Shown one piece after another: positions 23,700 to 36,844 of a stretch of DNA of 64,000 bases. The stretch is from Flabesymbios commensalis (taxonomy: Eukaryota > Annelida > Polychaeta > Terebellida > Flabelligeridae), in contig OZ024902.1 in the NCBI GenBank assembly GCA_964017125.1, positions 36,553,219 to 36,617,218 of the forward strand, given 5' to 3'. A program made the position numbers and the translations under genes. Below the pieces are notes generated by a model. The model did no database searches. It was not told the DNA's origin and worked only from the letters and a program-made list of their open reading frames with translations. Every line of letters starts with the position of its first letter. The stretch's first letter is position 1.

Positions 23700-24370
23700 T
23701 ATAAAATAGTGAGTACAAAACGATCCAGCTTACCAGCTATTGTCACAAATACACTTTGTTCTGGCCACATTTAAATTATTGCGACCAATTATGTAAGCAA
23801 AGCAATTATATATAATGATTGTAAAATATTGCCAACTATGGATTCACAAATACATATCTTTATTACCCAACGTTGGATTATAGAGGTAGATTTTATAAAT
23901 GAGAATGACACCATTATCAGTATATATTATGTATATAAAAGGTGGCAAGTAATAACGTCAAAAAGATTCTTTTTTTCTTGGCCACATTCAAACTAATACG
24001 TTATAGTTTATAAATAACTCTGTGACAATGATATATAATGAATGCAAAAGACGGCCAGCAATATATTTAGAAATAGGCCTACACCTTTATGCTGGCCAAG
24101 TTTTGATTGACAATGTAGAATTTACAAATCAAAAATATATAAAGAGTACAAAGGGTGGCCAACAATAGGGTCTCCCATTTAGATTAATAATTAGCGATTA
24201 TATGTAATGAATGCAAATATGACAATAGAGTCGCCAATACTATTTTCTTGGCCACCTTTAGATTAATAAGTAAATTTTGCTAATGACAATAAAGCAATTT
24301 TATATAATGAATTCAAAATGTGGCAAGCAATTGAATTACAAATTCACCATATTCCTGGCCGCTATGTCTA
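23700..24370. repeat. Diverged tandem repeat, unit about 130 bp, about five copies
   Basis: The phrases TATATAATGAATGCAAA, GGCCAGCAATAG and TCTTGGCCAC-ATTTAGATTAATA recur in the same order, with GACAATAAAGCAATT between. Copies differ at many positions, so the array is old. No protein is encoded. Confidence 0.7.
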
Positions 24371-25156
24371 TTTGACTTGTCATGTACTGTACAGTTTTCA
24401 GCAATTAAAATACATGGTGAACATCACCACAGTTCGACCTTCACAATGAGACAAATAATTTCAACTACTAATAGAAGAGGTGACTCTCTGAAGTTATACG
24501 TTCTGACAAACTCAAGCGTTATAAAAATAATATGAAGATGAGTTTGCAACGTTTTTAAAACGTCTAGCCTTTCAAAATTATTTTATATAATGATGTCAAA
24601 TATTATATCATAATGATGTCATATCAAACAAATATGGATATCCATGTGTTAGCTAAAATATTGTTAATGCTGCACCAGCGCCTACGGCATTGGATCAATG
24701 TATGTATCTCTGGTGTTTTTTAACTCTTCCTTTACCGACTTCCCCCTGATAAAACTACCCCAGAAACCGACTTCTTTTTTCAGGAGGACCCCTGAAGTAG
24801 TCCCCGGGCACAATACAGGTTATAGCCATTCGCATGCCCAAATCGCACAAATTTATAATGCAAGGTAACATTGCGTCCATGTCACTGACCATTCTGGTTG
24901 GCGATTTTCAACCATGCATGTAATGAAATATCTTCATTGCAATTAATGTATGTACACATGTGGATTTCGCATAAATGCGAATTTGGTAAAGGAAAGTAGT
25001 TTTCACATCAATGCGAAATTGGTAAAGGAAGAGTTAAGTTGTTTTTTATTCAAGTTGTTGCCTTGGTCCAGCATCAAAGCAACATTGGCTCAACGCTTTG
25101 CAATATAATTATCACAACAATCTATTGCATGCCTATGAAATGATAATGGTACGGAT
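24371..25156. other. No gene recognised
   Basis: No motif-bearing frame. Two short direct repeats, TTCGCATAAATGCGAATTTGG (in shorter form) and TCAATGCGAAATTGGTAAAGG at about 24966-25028, share GTAAAGGAAG. Nothing else was identified. Confidence 0.35.
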
Positions 25157-25415
25157 CACTCTCACTCACTCACTCACTCACTCACTCACTCACTCACTCA
25201 CTCACTCACTCACTCACTCACTCACTCACTCACTCACTCACTCACTCACTCACTCACTCACTCATTCACTCACTCACTCGAACTCACTCACTCACTCACT
25301 CACTCACTCACCCACCCACTCACTTACTCACTCACTCACTCACTCACTCACTCACTCACTCACTCACTCACTCACTCACTCACTCACTCACTCACTCACT
25401 CACTCACTCACTCAC
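25157..25415. repeat. Tetranucleotide microsatellite (CACT)n
   Basis: About 260 bp of almost pure CACT/TCAC repeat with a handful of interruptions around 25263-25325. It generates an artefactual open frame translating as repeated SLTH. Length and purity suggest it is highly polymorphic. Confidence 0.98.
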
Positions 25416-25468
25416 ATGATTTAAATGAGTATGATAAAAAACAAGAAGATTGCGCAATTATATAGTAT

Positions 25469-25626
25469 CCAGTCCCTTCCCTGTCCCCCCCCCTCCTCTT
25501 GTTCTTTGTCTTCTTCCTCCTTCTCCTCATTCTCTTTGTCTAACACGTCCTACTCCCTTTCCTATTCTTTTGTGTCTTCATCTTCTTCTTTTCTCTCCCA
25601 TCTTTCTCTTCTTCTTCCTCTTCATC
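25469..25626. repeat. Polypyrimidine tract
   Basis: About 160 bp of nearly unbroken C and T on the plus strand, with clusters of TCTTC and CCTCC. Such tracts can adopt triplex DNA. It lies about 50 bp from the (CACT)n array. No gene is associated. Confidence 0.85.
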
Positions 25627-28600
25627 AGCATATCCTAATTATTATCGTGGGATATGGGTTGTGTGTCGTGTGTTGTGGGCGATAGTTGTGTTAAAACTAT
25701 GTACTATCATTTGCCAAATTTTTATTTGTGCGAAATTCACCTGTAGATGTAAATTAATTCAACTATGTAAATGCAGTCATTGCATTTGGACGATCATGCA
25801 TAATTTAATATATTTGATAAAAAATGTTCACTAGCATAGATCATATGTAACGTTGTCTAGTATTTGTAGATAATTGGGCAGTATAAACAACGTCAGGATG
25901 GAGCTAATTTGCCTAAATTCAGTAACTTGGCAGTATTTTTATCATTTAACCTTGATATTTGACCTGAAAATAATCTTCACATAAACTCGCTGCCATGGGA
26001 AAGCAAAGGAGGTTATCCTACTGCCGCATAACTTGGCCCTCGACTGGAGCACCACTAATATATATATTTTTTAATTTGGGGGAGGGGGCATATTTTGCTC
26101 TGCTCTATTTGGTTTACATGTGGTTAACAATTTAGCCAGATATTGAGCCAGTACATATAGGGAGGCATATGATATTATAACATAACCTTTTTCAGGTAAT
26201 CGTACTCGAGACGGGCAGCCAATGTAATTCTTTGGGTGGTAGTGTTGCATTACATGGGATTTCTTTTAAAACACATAATGATATCATATCTCGTTTTATT
26301 TGGTTATTTGGTAATTTACGAGAAAATAATAGCTTAAGCATGGGAACGGAGGCCATCCAGTCGTAGGTCTATAGTTTTAAAAGATGAGACCTGAGGCCAT
26401 CCGACAAGCTATTTAACAAAACTAGTAGGCAATATGTGAACCTCCCTTTTATCAAAATTGAGCTTTTGATATAAAATTTTTGTTTGACACCGGGACAATT
26501 TTGACCCTTCTACCCAGGTAGGCCTGAAAATCTGTTTTTTAGCTAAAAAAACTGGTAAAAGATAGACTGACAACCCGCACAATTCACTGACACACTAGAT
26601 GACTAATATTAATTGTATATATTATACATAATACCAACATGATAAGATTGCTACAGCCCTATGGCAAATAATTTGTTAAGACCTTGACGTTGACATTTTG
26701 CATGCAGCAGTGCAACATGATCTGGTTATTAAAACGGGTTATTTGGAAGCGTCACATAGGCATTTCAAAGGCATGAAGCTTTTTTTGGTAGATTTTTACA
26801 GCCCTCCCCCCCCCCCGCCTTTGTGAGGTTTTGTAGCGCGACGTTGACCATCCACAACCCACGTACAATAATACAATAATATGACGATGGAAGATTGTCC
26901 ATAGTTTTTGCTGATCTTTCAGTCAATTATCAATTGATTTTCACGCAATTTTTCAAGCGCTTTTATTTAGTCATTCATTAATAACCATGATAACCTTAAA
27001 GATTTTGTAAAATTTCAGTGAGTACCAGGTATTTCAGAAGTCAAACCATTTGACAATAAGCCCAAATGAAGTTAATCAGCATTAATGGTTTTATAGAAGG
27101 ACTTCATCAACAGCGATTTACTACATACCAAATGGAGAAACTTTTAAAGTAACAGTATGTTTTGACAAGGTGTCTATGCTAGTTGGCAAATGACAAGAGA
27201 GTAGTGCTTGCAGAATTTTATGAAAATTGCTTGAGAATTGAGTAATCATCGAAAAAATAGGTAATATTTTGAACAAAACGGTGCCGTCTAACGAACTATT
27301 TGCAGAAATGTTGAATTTTTGTTATTAAAATGTTGTATCTTAACATATTAGTCCACTGGTTTGTATTCAATCTTGATTTAAAATGTTACAATACGCGATA
27401 ATATGTAGTATATCCCCACCTCCACCTCATAACGTTTGGTAATGCATGTCTCAAGCCCTCCCCCTCCAGCGTAATGTAATTGTTGAACTGCCCATTAGTT
27501 TAATCAGCTAGGGCCTATCAGCCTATTTTCACGCTCATACTTTGCCGACTAGAAAAGACACATGATGCAGTTTGTCTTTAGGGCTTAGTCTAAAAACTTC
27601 TTCGGTTTATGTCACATGGCCTTGGGCCCTGGTAAAGTCATGGTTACTCATGATGACTTTCGGAAAGTTTTGGCAGAGATGCAAGTCAGGAGTCTTGAAC
27701 ACTTGAGGCTTGATACACAGTTTATTATATATACAGAGGGACATGCAGCAATATATACGAAAAGGAAAACCCTCTCAGTTAGGATGTGACTTCTACAGTG
27801 TCCAAACACCTCTCTCTGATCCACAGTATAGGCAGAGTGCATTTGCTGATTCGCGGCTGAGTGAATCAATAGCGAGCGTCCAGTTACATGGTAGAACGCA
27901 GGGCCATCATCTCACAGAATGTCCTCTATCACCAGGCATATCACGGTAACTAGTCACGACTTAGTAACTAGTTACTGGTCTTAGGCCAAGTCATAGGCAC
28001 AGCTAGCGTTATTATTTGAAACAGACTTTTGAACGATGCTGGCTCATCACCTAAGATGCTGGGCCGGCGTCGTGCCAGCTACAACATGCAAGACACAGTA
28101 CGTGTTGGCCCAATTATTGTACCATCTGAATACAGCTCACGTTGTTTGTGTCCCACGTTGGTACGAACCAAAGATTGTGCAGGAGACAACATTAGTCCAG
28201 TTTTTATATGCTATCTGTATCTGATCCACTTCATTCCTCAGTGATCACATGACCGCATCTGTCTTGCAATGGGAACAAGGTATTGACTCAATGCCGGGTC
28301 AATCCTACCAGCTCGTCTTTCATTTATATATATATTCAAACCTTCTTCCAACTGACAGCTCGGACTGACAGAGCTGACAAACAGACTCCGTCTTAATTCT
28401 GGGCGTCTGATCGTCATGTCGCCATCTTGGATTGGGGACCCTTTGGCCCCCTTACCACACATTTAACAACCCATAAACCACATAATTTCAGCCATAACTG
28501 ATATTTCAACGATCGAAGCATTTTGTTTTTTATAATCATAAATATTATATTTAGAGTCTACTGAACGTTGATTGAAAAGTTGAAATAGTATTTTTGTCCC

Positions 28601-29506
28601 ACATTTTTTACATGCAGCATGGTTTCCTCTTTTTTCGCCCACCTGTGATGTCATGCCGTCTTCAAGAATATTGGCAAACCCAATTGGACCGTGATGACAA
28701 CCATGCATGGCTTTGACAGGCCCTAATTTTACCTGATATTTTAGATAAACGATTTTTCTAGTTATTTCGTTAAGCCATACGACATTCGAGTGGTAAACGA
28801 AAATAGGAACAGAAGTGAATTCTGAAGAATCTCGAGATTGTATTAGTATCAGTGTTTTTCGGATGAAAAATGCCTATAGCTGTAGAGTCTACTGTAACTA
28901 AATCTAAAAGCATGAAAAGTGAGAACAAAAAATGAAAAAAAACCTTGAAAATATAATATAAGCTTAATCCTGCACACTTTTATTACCTATTGCTTTGTGA
29001 ATATATTGTGCCTGTTTTTGTAGTGTTGATTAACGTTAAATTACATATAAATGTTAGACGCCGCTTATCAATTATTGTTAGAAATGTTATCTTGACTTGG
29101 GCGATAATGAGAGCTTTTGACAGGCCCGTACCCAGGATTTTTGTGTGGGGGGTCGTTTTAGGCCAGGCAGCCGCCGGTAGGGTGATACGAGGGAATTTTT
29201 TTAAATATTAAACCCCATAGTCGGCATAGATCTACGGCCATAGCCTCATAGGGCCATATTTAGTGATATTCCGCATTTCCTGCCTAGTATTTAAACAAAA
29301 ATTGAAAAACGCTTATTTATTTCAGTTTTCGCCCCCCCTTTTTTGCTAAATTATTTAGGCTACCCCTTCAAGCTATTTTGATATCACGTTGTGCCATTTT
29401 GTATTTATGTGTATTCTTATATAAGAATTAAGATGACTAAAAACTTGCCATAATACCTTACAGAAACAAAAACCCATGCATGCGATAAGAAATCACTATC
29501 AAGTGA
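25627..29506. other. No gene recognised
   Basis: Unique-looking AT-rich sequence with a poly-C run at about 26803-26814. Open frames of 60-80 codons at 27.6-28.7 kb overlap on both strands and show no motif. No exon chain with matching splice sites and conserved domains was seen. Confidence 0.4.
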
Positions 29507-29510
29507 TTAG

Positions 29511-29689
29511 CCCTTTAGTGCGGGGACCGTCTGCAGATGTCAGATTCTGACACTGATCGCAGACCCATAACATATGTGTTCAAATGAAGCAGATATAGCT
29601 AACTAAGACATTTATGATGATTTCGTATTTAAAAATCACTTTGGTCTCCACAGCTTAAGGCCTATTAAATTTTTTTAGCATTTTAAGGG
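29511..29689. mobile_element. TTAA-type MITE, subfamily A (piggyBac-like ends)
   Basis: The element starts CCCTTTAGTGCGGGG and ends TTTTAAGGG, flanked by TTAG and TTAA. The interior phrases ACCCATAACATATG, GAGCTAACTAAGAC-like AGCTAACTAAGACATTTATG and ATGATTTC recur in three other copies (57632, 59320, 59572). TTAA targets and CCC/GGG termini are typical of piggyBac-derived non-autonomous elements. Confidence 0.75.
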
Positions 29690-29693
29690 TTAA

Positions 29694-31270
29694 GATCTAT
29701 AACTAGGTACATCACAAAAAGTCATTTTCATAGTTTTCTCGTGTTTTTCTGGATTTATGTGAATTTGTGAGACACTGCAATAAAAGACATATTTTTCTCT
29801 GTTTGTTTGTTTGTTTTTTTGCTCACTATTACCAGTATAAATGAAGTGATCATTGTAGAATTAAAAGCATTATTTGAATGGCACTTTTATTTTAGATTTC
29901 TCGCAATTACGAAAAATGGTGCCAGTTCTCGCCTTTAATTTTTTATAATTGTTGCAACCAATGCTTGTAGCTAGGTAAGTGGAACAGGCATGCTGTTGGC
30001 TGATAATTTTTTTACACAGGTGCCATTTTTTTATTTGAAAAAAAAAAGACTAGGCCTATTTCCACTGCCCTATGAGGAAGTTCTGGAGGACATCATTAGG
30101 ACCGCTTGGCCAGAACAATGTGAGAATCTCTAAGAATTTAGATACCCGGGGAAGGCTGCACTAGTTTGCCCAGGGTAAAACCTGGGTGAAGTTTTGTTTG
30201 CCGGCCCTACGCTTCCTCGCACTCATTGGGTTCCCTGGTGTATCTAAAAACTAAAACTTTCAATAAAGTTCATCTCAGTAGTTTTCTTCAGCTGCTTCAA
30301 AAAGTCAAGTGTCTGGGTGATGTTTTGGATTCTGTATCCCCTTCCGCAATTTGCAACATTGAGGTCAACTTTTAGACGTTTTTATAATTTAGCTCAGATT
30401 TTGATTTAGCACAGCATTTTTTTTTGCTTAGTGAAAACTGTGGAATGTGGTCAAATTTTTTTTTTAGCATGCATGTCAGCAGCTAAGAAAAAATGGTCAG
30501 CATAATTTTATTGGACAATTTTAAAATTTATGTGATGTACCTACTATAACCCAGGTTGTGTGTCGTAATCAGCTGGTTGTATTTATTCCAATGTACTATT
30601 GAACCCACATAGTAAATTCCTAATCAGTGGTGGATTCAAGAATTGAGAAACAGGAGGGGATGGGGGGGGGGGGAGGATTTTTACTAGAATTTATAGGCAT
30701 ATACCCCACAGCTGCCAGTCTCTTATTGGGCCTATGCTCTAGAGGTGTACGCGGGGGCATGCTCCCCGAGAAATTTAAAAATCTAAGGATTTAAATGGAG
30801 CATTGTAGAGCATATAATATTTCGGACCAAATGGGTTTTTTTTCTTCAAGTTTTGGGAGCTGAAAAAATTTAATGCAAATCGTTATAAATAAACAGTTTA
30901 TAGAGACAATCACAAGTGAAAGTTTCGAGCTAGGACAGTTTACACCTATAATAATGGATAATTCAACCTTATTACCTAGCCTCATATATGCCGTTAAATG
31001 GTTTGGTAATTTTTCAAACTACTCACAACATGCGGCTATCTACCACATTGCAAAATATGAAACAAATATGAAATCGTACGACTCCTCCGACCCCCCCTGC
31101 CTATGGGCCTGTTTGAATATTATATTGTAACGTCAGCTATTAGGCCTAACCATGCTGATTACCAGTTAGTAGGCCTACTTTTTGTAGAGCATGTTTTTCG
31201 TCGATTTCTCCCCCAAATATGAACAGATTCCCGTGAAATTAGTACAGCTAGCCTAGTTAGTTACTAAAGA
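29694..31270. other. No gene recognised
   Basis: AT-rich sequence with a poly-G run at about 30662-30673. The 85-codon frame at 30873-31130 has no recognised motif and lies opposite another open frame. Confidence 0.4.
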
Positions 31271-31284
31271 AGTTAAGTTAAGCC

Positions 31285-31840
31285 TAAGGGTTCGTTTTGT
31301 GAGAAAAATGAAAAGCACCAAAATTGGCTGAATGCTGCAAACTGTTCCAGTGAATCATATAAGAGGAAGACCCCAATCAATTCTTAATTCTAAAATGCTC
31401 AAATATGCAAAAATTTAAATGGCCGCCAAAAATACAGCCATTAAGCAAGTTTGGTGGGGTTTTTTGCAAGAAAAACACCAAATCTGGCAGAATGCTACTT
31501 CACAGTATGTAGGCCTAGCGCTGATTGGCCTTACGGATGGTAAGCGGAGCGAGTCACCGATCTACTCGGCTACACAGTAGGCCCTAGTTGGTGAATCACA
31601 TATAAGGAAGACTTAAATCAATTATTTCTATTAAAATGCTCAAATCAGCGAAAATTTCAAAAGGCTGTCAAAAATTCGTGATCAAGCAAGTTTGGCGTTT
31701 TCTTAGTGAGAAAAACACAATAAACTTGCGGAATTAGGCCTATAGATGTTAGTAGGTTGAATCACAAGACCCCAATGCATTCTTTTGAAATGCTCAAATT
31801 ACCAAAAAATCAAAATGGCAACCAAAAAACGTTTTGACCA
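31285..31840. repeat. Diverged tandem repeat with AAATGGCCGCC motif
   Basis: Three long copies share GAGAAAAACACCAAA, GTGAATCA-TATAAG, AATGCTCAAAT and AAATGGCCGCCAAAAAT, then CAAGCAAGTTTGG. The second and third copies are shortened or interrupted. The motif also occurs in the satellite at 190-2600 and near 53.9 and 63.8 kb, although the monomers otherwise differ. Confidence 0.65.
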
Positions 31841-32344
31841 GTCTTCGGTGACATATGTGTACATACGCCTATCTCATGTTTTAATCAACAACATGGGAGG
31901 CAAAGATGTGGGTTTTCACACAAATACTAAATGACGTAAATCAAACAACAACTACTTTTGAATACATAATTTATGTATTTAAAAATAGCCAAGTGCTAAC
32001 TTAATACACCTTAGCGTACACCTGACGTGTTCTTTGGTTATGCATATATTTATAATACATATATTTGAGTTTTTTAATGTTATCTTTAGGTCTATGTAAA
32101 TAAATTAGCCCCTATTAAAAGTAATCATATACAATATATTGATTGTGTTGTAAAATATAAACAGGGCCTATATATATATATTTTTTTTCATATATATGAT
32201 AAGCCAACTTGAAGGTGTAAGAAGTAGAGCAGCATCATTGTTAAATAATCAAAAAAATAAAGCAAACTTAGCCAATACAAATATGAGCGCACAGTAGCCC
32301 TACATACATGTATGTTTTTTGAGAAACTTGTGTAATCGAGAAAG

Positions 32345-33050
32345 GCATGTTGTTCAAATCAAATCAAATTTATTTAAAATCGTTTTTTGTGAAAAATAAA
32401 AACATAAGCCAAAGGCTATTCTCCCGATTTGTAATGTAAAATTCAACAATGTTATATCAATAACATTCTAGTATTTATACATGTATTTTTAAAATATAGT
32501 AAAGGAAGCTATCGTAAAAACAATTGATTTAAATGAGTAGATAAAATATTATATATTATTTGCATTGATGTTGAATAATTATAAAATATAGTAGATTAAA
32601 ACATGATATAGATTAAAGTATTTAAGACTTAAAATAAGTTATCACAGCATATATATACCATATTTAAGATTATCGCAGATTATCAAAGCCGTTATCTACT
32701 GTTCCCCCGAGCAACAACCACACCTGTTTCCCGGTAGCCCAGTCCATCCCTTTAAGCGAAACTTGAAACTGGGGAGAGAGGGAGCATTCCTAGTTGTTTC
32801 TGGAAGACTGTTCCAAATGCGTGGGGCCTGATATGAAAAAGAATTTATTCCATGTTTAGTGCTTTTGTATGGTAAGTATAATTTTGAATTTCTATTGCAA
32901 TTTATCAGATCTTTCAAGTAGCTCGGTTCTTGATCATGGAGAATTTTGTAAGTGAGAATAGCAATGCTCCTCTCCCTGCCCAGTTCTAAGGTCGGCAGTT
33001 TGGCCTTGTGTAGGAGATCATGGTATAAGGGTTCCCCACAGGAAAAAAAT
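32345..33050 (-). mobile_element. LINE 3' end fragment
   Basis: On the minus strand from about 33045 the frame reads LLHKAKLPTLELGRERS, then YKILHDQEPSYLKDLINC, and runs into SYQAPRIWNSLPETTRNAP and SLPSFKFRLK, ending at 32696. This is the conserved C-terminal end of CR1/Jockey-type ORF2. An untranslated tail follows to about 32345. The 5' part is missing, as is typical of truncated LINE insertions. Confidence 0.82.
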
Positions 33051-33706
33051 CATCCGTTCGTTCTCTCAAAAATCTTAAAGCAGCTCCTTGGGATGACATC
33101 AATTTTCGTTTTTAATTCCGTACTGAAGTAGTGTATCCAACGGATCATGTTTTTATTTTTTTCCGAATTTTCATAATTTTACTAATATTTTTAATCAACA
33201 TTTCTATGAAACCAGAAGTAACCCAAACAAACTATTTGTATACCTGAAGGACGATTGAATGTTTTCACAGCATTGGGCCACATGCTGATGGCATAGGCCC
33301 AGCGTCGGGTAGACAATCAGTGCTGCAGGTGTGTCCTCCCGTGTCCTGACTAGAAGACACCATGTAGCGGCGACTGCTCTGATCTTACCGTCTGATGCGT
33401 GGGAATATGTGATATAAATTAAGTGCTGAATATTGCTGACTTGTTTTGTTTACATGGCAATATGCGACCTGGAAATACAACTATTTCACTCTTTTTCGGT
33501 GCTTTAAAATTGTTTTTTGACTTTTTCGTATTTTCAGTTGAGATTAGTAGGCTACATAGCTTCATATAAATTAAATTTTCAAAATTGACAACATTGTAAA
33601 TGTCTCATCCCAAGGGGTCCCTTTAACTTAGCGCACGCGAGCAACATAATAAAGTGTTTACTTTTGCGCGCGCACGATAAAAAAATCAAAGATTTTTTTT
33701 AGTTAA

Positions 33707-33850
33707 CCCTTTCAGTACGTGGGCCGTCGCCACGACGGCTTAAATTAGGTACCCTAAAGTACGTGGACCGTCCCCACGACGGCCTAATTATATGACGTCA
33801 TACATTAGGGCCCAGTACTCTGGGTGACATTACTGCCAGTAGTGAAAGGG
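33707..33850. mobile_element. TTAA-flanked MITE with exact ends
   Basis: Perfect TTAA duplications lie at 33703-33706 and 33851-33854. The element begins CCCTTTCAGTACGTGG and ends AGTAGTGAAAGGG. Inside, GTACGTGG-CCGTC-CCACGACGG occurs twice, each a short palindrome. It is 144 bp and encodes nothing. It is the cleanest TTAA insertion in the window. Confidence 0.85.
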
Positions 33851-34447
33851 TTAAGACACAACAAATACAATAGTCCCCTTCTTATGCATGGACCCATCAT
33901 GCCATCTCTGAATGCATGCATAAGAGAGGTGCATGCATAAATGGGGATGCAAATTTTTTTTAAACCAAATAGCTTGATGTTTATATTTTTATGTTATATT
34001 AATGTATCATAAATATTTCATGTTATATTAATGCATCATAATCCATACTTTTTATTATAATTTTCTTTTCTTTATCCTTTATTTTGGCTTGTAAATTATT
34101 TTTAATCACATGATAGGAATGTTTAAGATTTACCTTCAGTTGCTTTGATATTTTGTTTTGCAAATAATTGTTGAAACTTTGTATGAGCAGCTAGCTGTGA
34201 GGCTATGTTTAACAGCAAGTTTAACCATAGCGTTCACTGGGAAAGAGCAAAGGATGTGGGGGTGAGGCATTTAATTGCCCAAACTATGCTTATCACACTA
34301 TCTGGGCATATCAATTTAGTTGTATTAACACTACGGTATGTTAGACCAGCGTTCTGTGTTATTGGGTGGGGCTAACCATGTAGGCCTACACAGTGAGGAT
34401 CTAATGTAAGATGTTCATTAGCACGGCAAAACTATGTATAAGGCAGG

Positions 34448-34541
34448 GATAATCCAGTAAACATGACCAATATCAGCCTAATGTAATTGTTGGTCCAATG
34501 TCCAACGCTGGCGAACATTAAATGAACATTGTTTCAGGGTC
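34448..34541. repeat. Diverged CCAGCAAACAC-family foldback
   Basis: It starts CCAGTAAACATGACC and carries the family core TTGGTCCAATGTCCAACGC. The right arm is eroded. Confidence 0.4.
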
Positions 34542-35243
34542 TGTGTATCTCGTGCACAATGGATGAGAGGGGGGGGGGAGGTGGTCAGCCACATTTAGTT
34601 GAGGGTTGTTTGAATGCCGGGCCCGGTGCGGGAGTGGTCACCAGACTGGCGTGTATGTGTATAGCTGTGTAGGCATCCACAGCAGTGTTGGACCAGGGCT
34701 GGCTGCAGGTTGGCCCAGCGTCGCAGACATGTGAACGCTACCACGCTAGCTTGTCAACTGCTCACTGCGTACATGTAGCCTTTAGAGCACACTGTTTATA
34801 GCAAGTAGGCCTCCCCTTTCATCAGTGCCTGCGGCCAGATTATGTAACAGGTGACGGCAATGAGGGGGGAGGTGCGCTCTCTCCCGTTTGAGTGGGCGCT
34901 AACCGCTAGAACACAGGGTGACTATCGGCAAATCTACCATCTTGATGACCAGATGACAGCCGGATGACACCTATTACATGCTGGTCGGTATAAAATTCAT
35001 CTGGTCGGGCAACCGGTTCTGCCAGTACTGTGGGGAACCCTGATGGTATGTTGTATTATATTCTCTGTACTCAAAGCGTAGGGCTCTCTCCTGTATTTTT
35101 TCCATTCTTCGTATGCTGGTCTTCCCACAGAAGTGCGATACAACTAAACAAAATTCAAAGTGGCAAAGGATAAAACTTCTAAATATGGCCATTCTTGTCT
35201 TTACAATTTGTAAAAGGTGATAGTCTTCTCAGTACATTTACCG

Positions 35244-35525
35244 CAGGGTTCGAAATTAGTGGTGGCCCTAGGCCACCAAATTTTCAGCAGGACCACCGGA
35301 ACACTGATAGCAGTGGTCTGACAGGCCACTAAAATTTTCAAGCTCAAAATTGTTTAAAGGAAATAATAATTCTTTCCTTGTTCAGAATATTGTTTGAAAT
35401 TGTTGTTTATTCAGAATCAATTTTGTAAATTCTGACAGGACCATCAGCAATGAAAGAGGACCACTACATTTTGGGGGCTGGTGGTCCGCTGGGCCAGTGC
35501 TCCAGAAAGTTAATTTCTAACCCTG
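35244..35525. mobile_element. hAT-like MITE with 5-bp target duplication
   Basis: The left end CAGGGTTCGAAATTAG and right end TTAATTTCTAACCCTG are inverted repeats. TACCG lies directly on both sides (35239-35243 and 35526-35530). CAGGG termini are typical of hAT elements; a 5-bp duplication would fit the hAT5 group. The insertion sits exactly on the left terminus of the 1.3-kb element, whose first bases (CCG, after TA) are part of the duplicated target. It is therefore the youngest of the three nested layers. Confidence 0.7.
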
Positions 35526-35527
35526 TA

Positions 35528-36844
35528 CCGTATATCCTCGTGTATAATGCGATGTTTTTTCTTAGTTATTCATGTCACAAAAAGGCACCTCGTATTATAC
35601 ATGGATGTAGAATTTAATACAATTTTTTAGCTCTCTAGCGGTAAGTTCAGCGGTAAGTTCTCTAGCGGTACGACGTATCTGTAAACGTAGGCCAGTCAGC
35701 GTGCTTGGTAATCAGGCCTATACACATGATACAACAAGACTGTGCCTTTCCAACTAGTAGCAAACAAGAGATGTTCACCCAATGCGGGTACATTGTTGGG
35801 CCACTGTCTGCGACGCTGACACAACATTGTTCCAGCATTGGGTGAATGTGTCATGTTTGCTGGGAGCCCCTGTCTCACATTCCCGCCGACGCGCGTGGCA
35901 CCTTTGACAACCACGGGCAGATAAATGACGCCGTTAGTCTGCAACCAATTCACTCTCCTGACCTGTTCAGTTATATTAATAATGATTTAATCTAAGATCG
36001 CCTTTCATATGGGAGTGTTCTATTGTGTATGACAAATCTGAACATGATATTTTCCTATTGGAATGAGGGAATGTGTTGACAAAATATAACAAGACATCAC
36101 TGATTATATTTCCTATCGCAAATTCTATACATGTAGGCCTCAGAATGTCCATATTGCTTGGATAACATTAACGCCTACCGCTGTTGTCGCGGCTGATACG
36201 GTATTAAGCAAATGGTGGTATCTGTTAGCTGTAGTTCATGGAGCGCTGCTGTGTTATTACACCCTGACACCTTATACAACCAAACACCTCTAGTGTCTAG
36301 ACAATTAATGTCTGCAAATGTTTTACAATCACATTTCATCTTGGAATGTTCTTATTTGAGCACGACGATATTAAAATATGGTCTTTGTAATAGATTAATT
36401 AAAATAATATAAAATTGTCGGCGAAATATAAATACCGGTATTTTAAAATCTGTGGGTATTATATATGTAGCTTATGCAGGCCTCAGAATGTCTGCCCACA
36501 GAGACAGTCCCGTTGACATCCACTCTGCCGTGTGAAATAAAAATACACTATCTGCTTACTTTACAAGTAAGCAGATACTGCCCTTTGGTTTTGCAGAGCT
36601 GTACTGTTGCCGCTGTTCCCGTCATTGAGCATCGTGTATGCAGGTGTCACAGCGCTATTAGAAGAATAAGATAATATCCATGCCTCACATTTAGATGGCC
36701 CGGAACGCTTCCGACCGGGACGCTAACGACATCCAAAATTTGAGGTCGTATTATACAGAGGGGTAGGCGTTTTTAAGGTCATCCGAGGCCCTAAATCTCA
36801 ACTCTTATTATACATGGCGTCGCACTATACGCGGGGATATACGG
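35528..36844. mobile_element. 1.3-kb TA-flanked element, copy 1 (Tc1/mariner type)
   Basis: The termini CCGTATATCC-CGTGTATAA and TATACGCGGGGATATACGG are inverted repeats flanked by TA (35526-35527 and 36845-36846). The whole sequence matches a second copy at 55770-57076 with small differences. Inside are a CCAGCAAACAC-family core and a palindrome, CTGCTTACTTTACAAGTAAGCAG. No transposase was seen, so it is non-autonomous. The TA duplication and end shape fit Tc1/mariner, perhaps pogo/Tigger. Confidence 0.85.

Noticed and set aside
25098-25424. 108-codon protein of repeated SLTH
   Set aside because: Translation of the (CACT)n microsatellite.
30873-31130. 85-codon plus-strand gene
   Set aside because: No domain, no splice or start support, and an opposite-strand frame of similar length.
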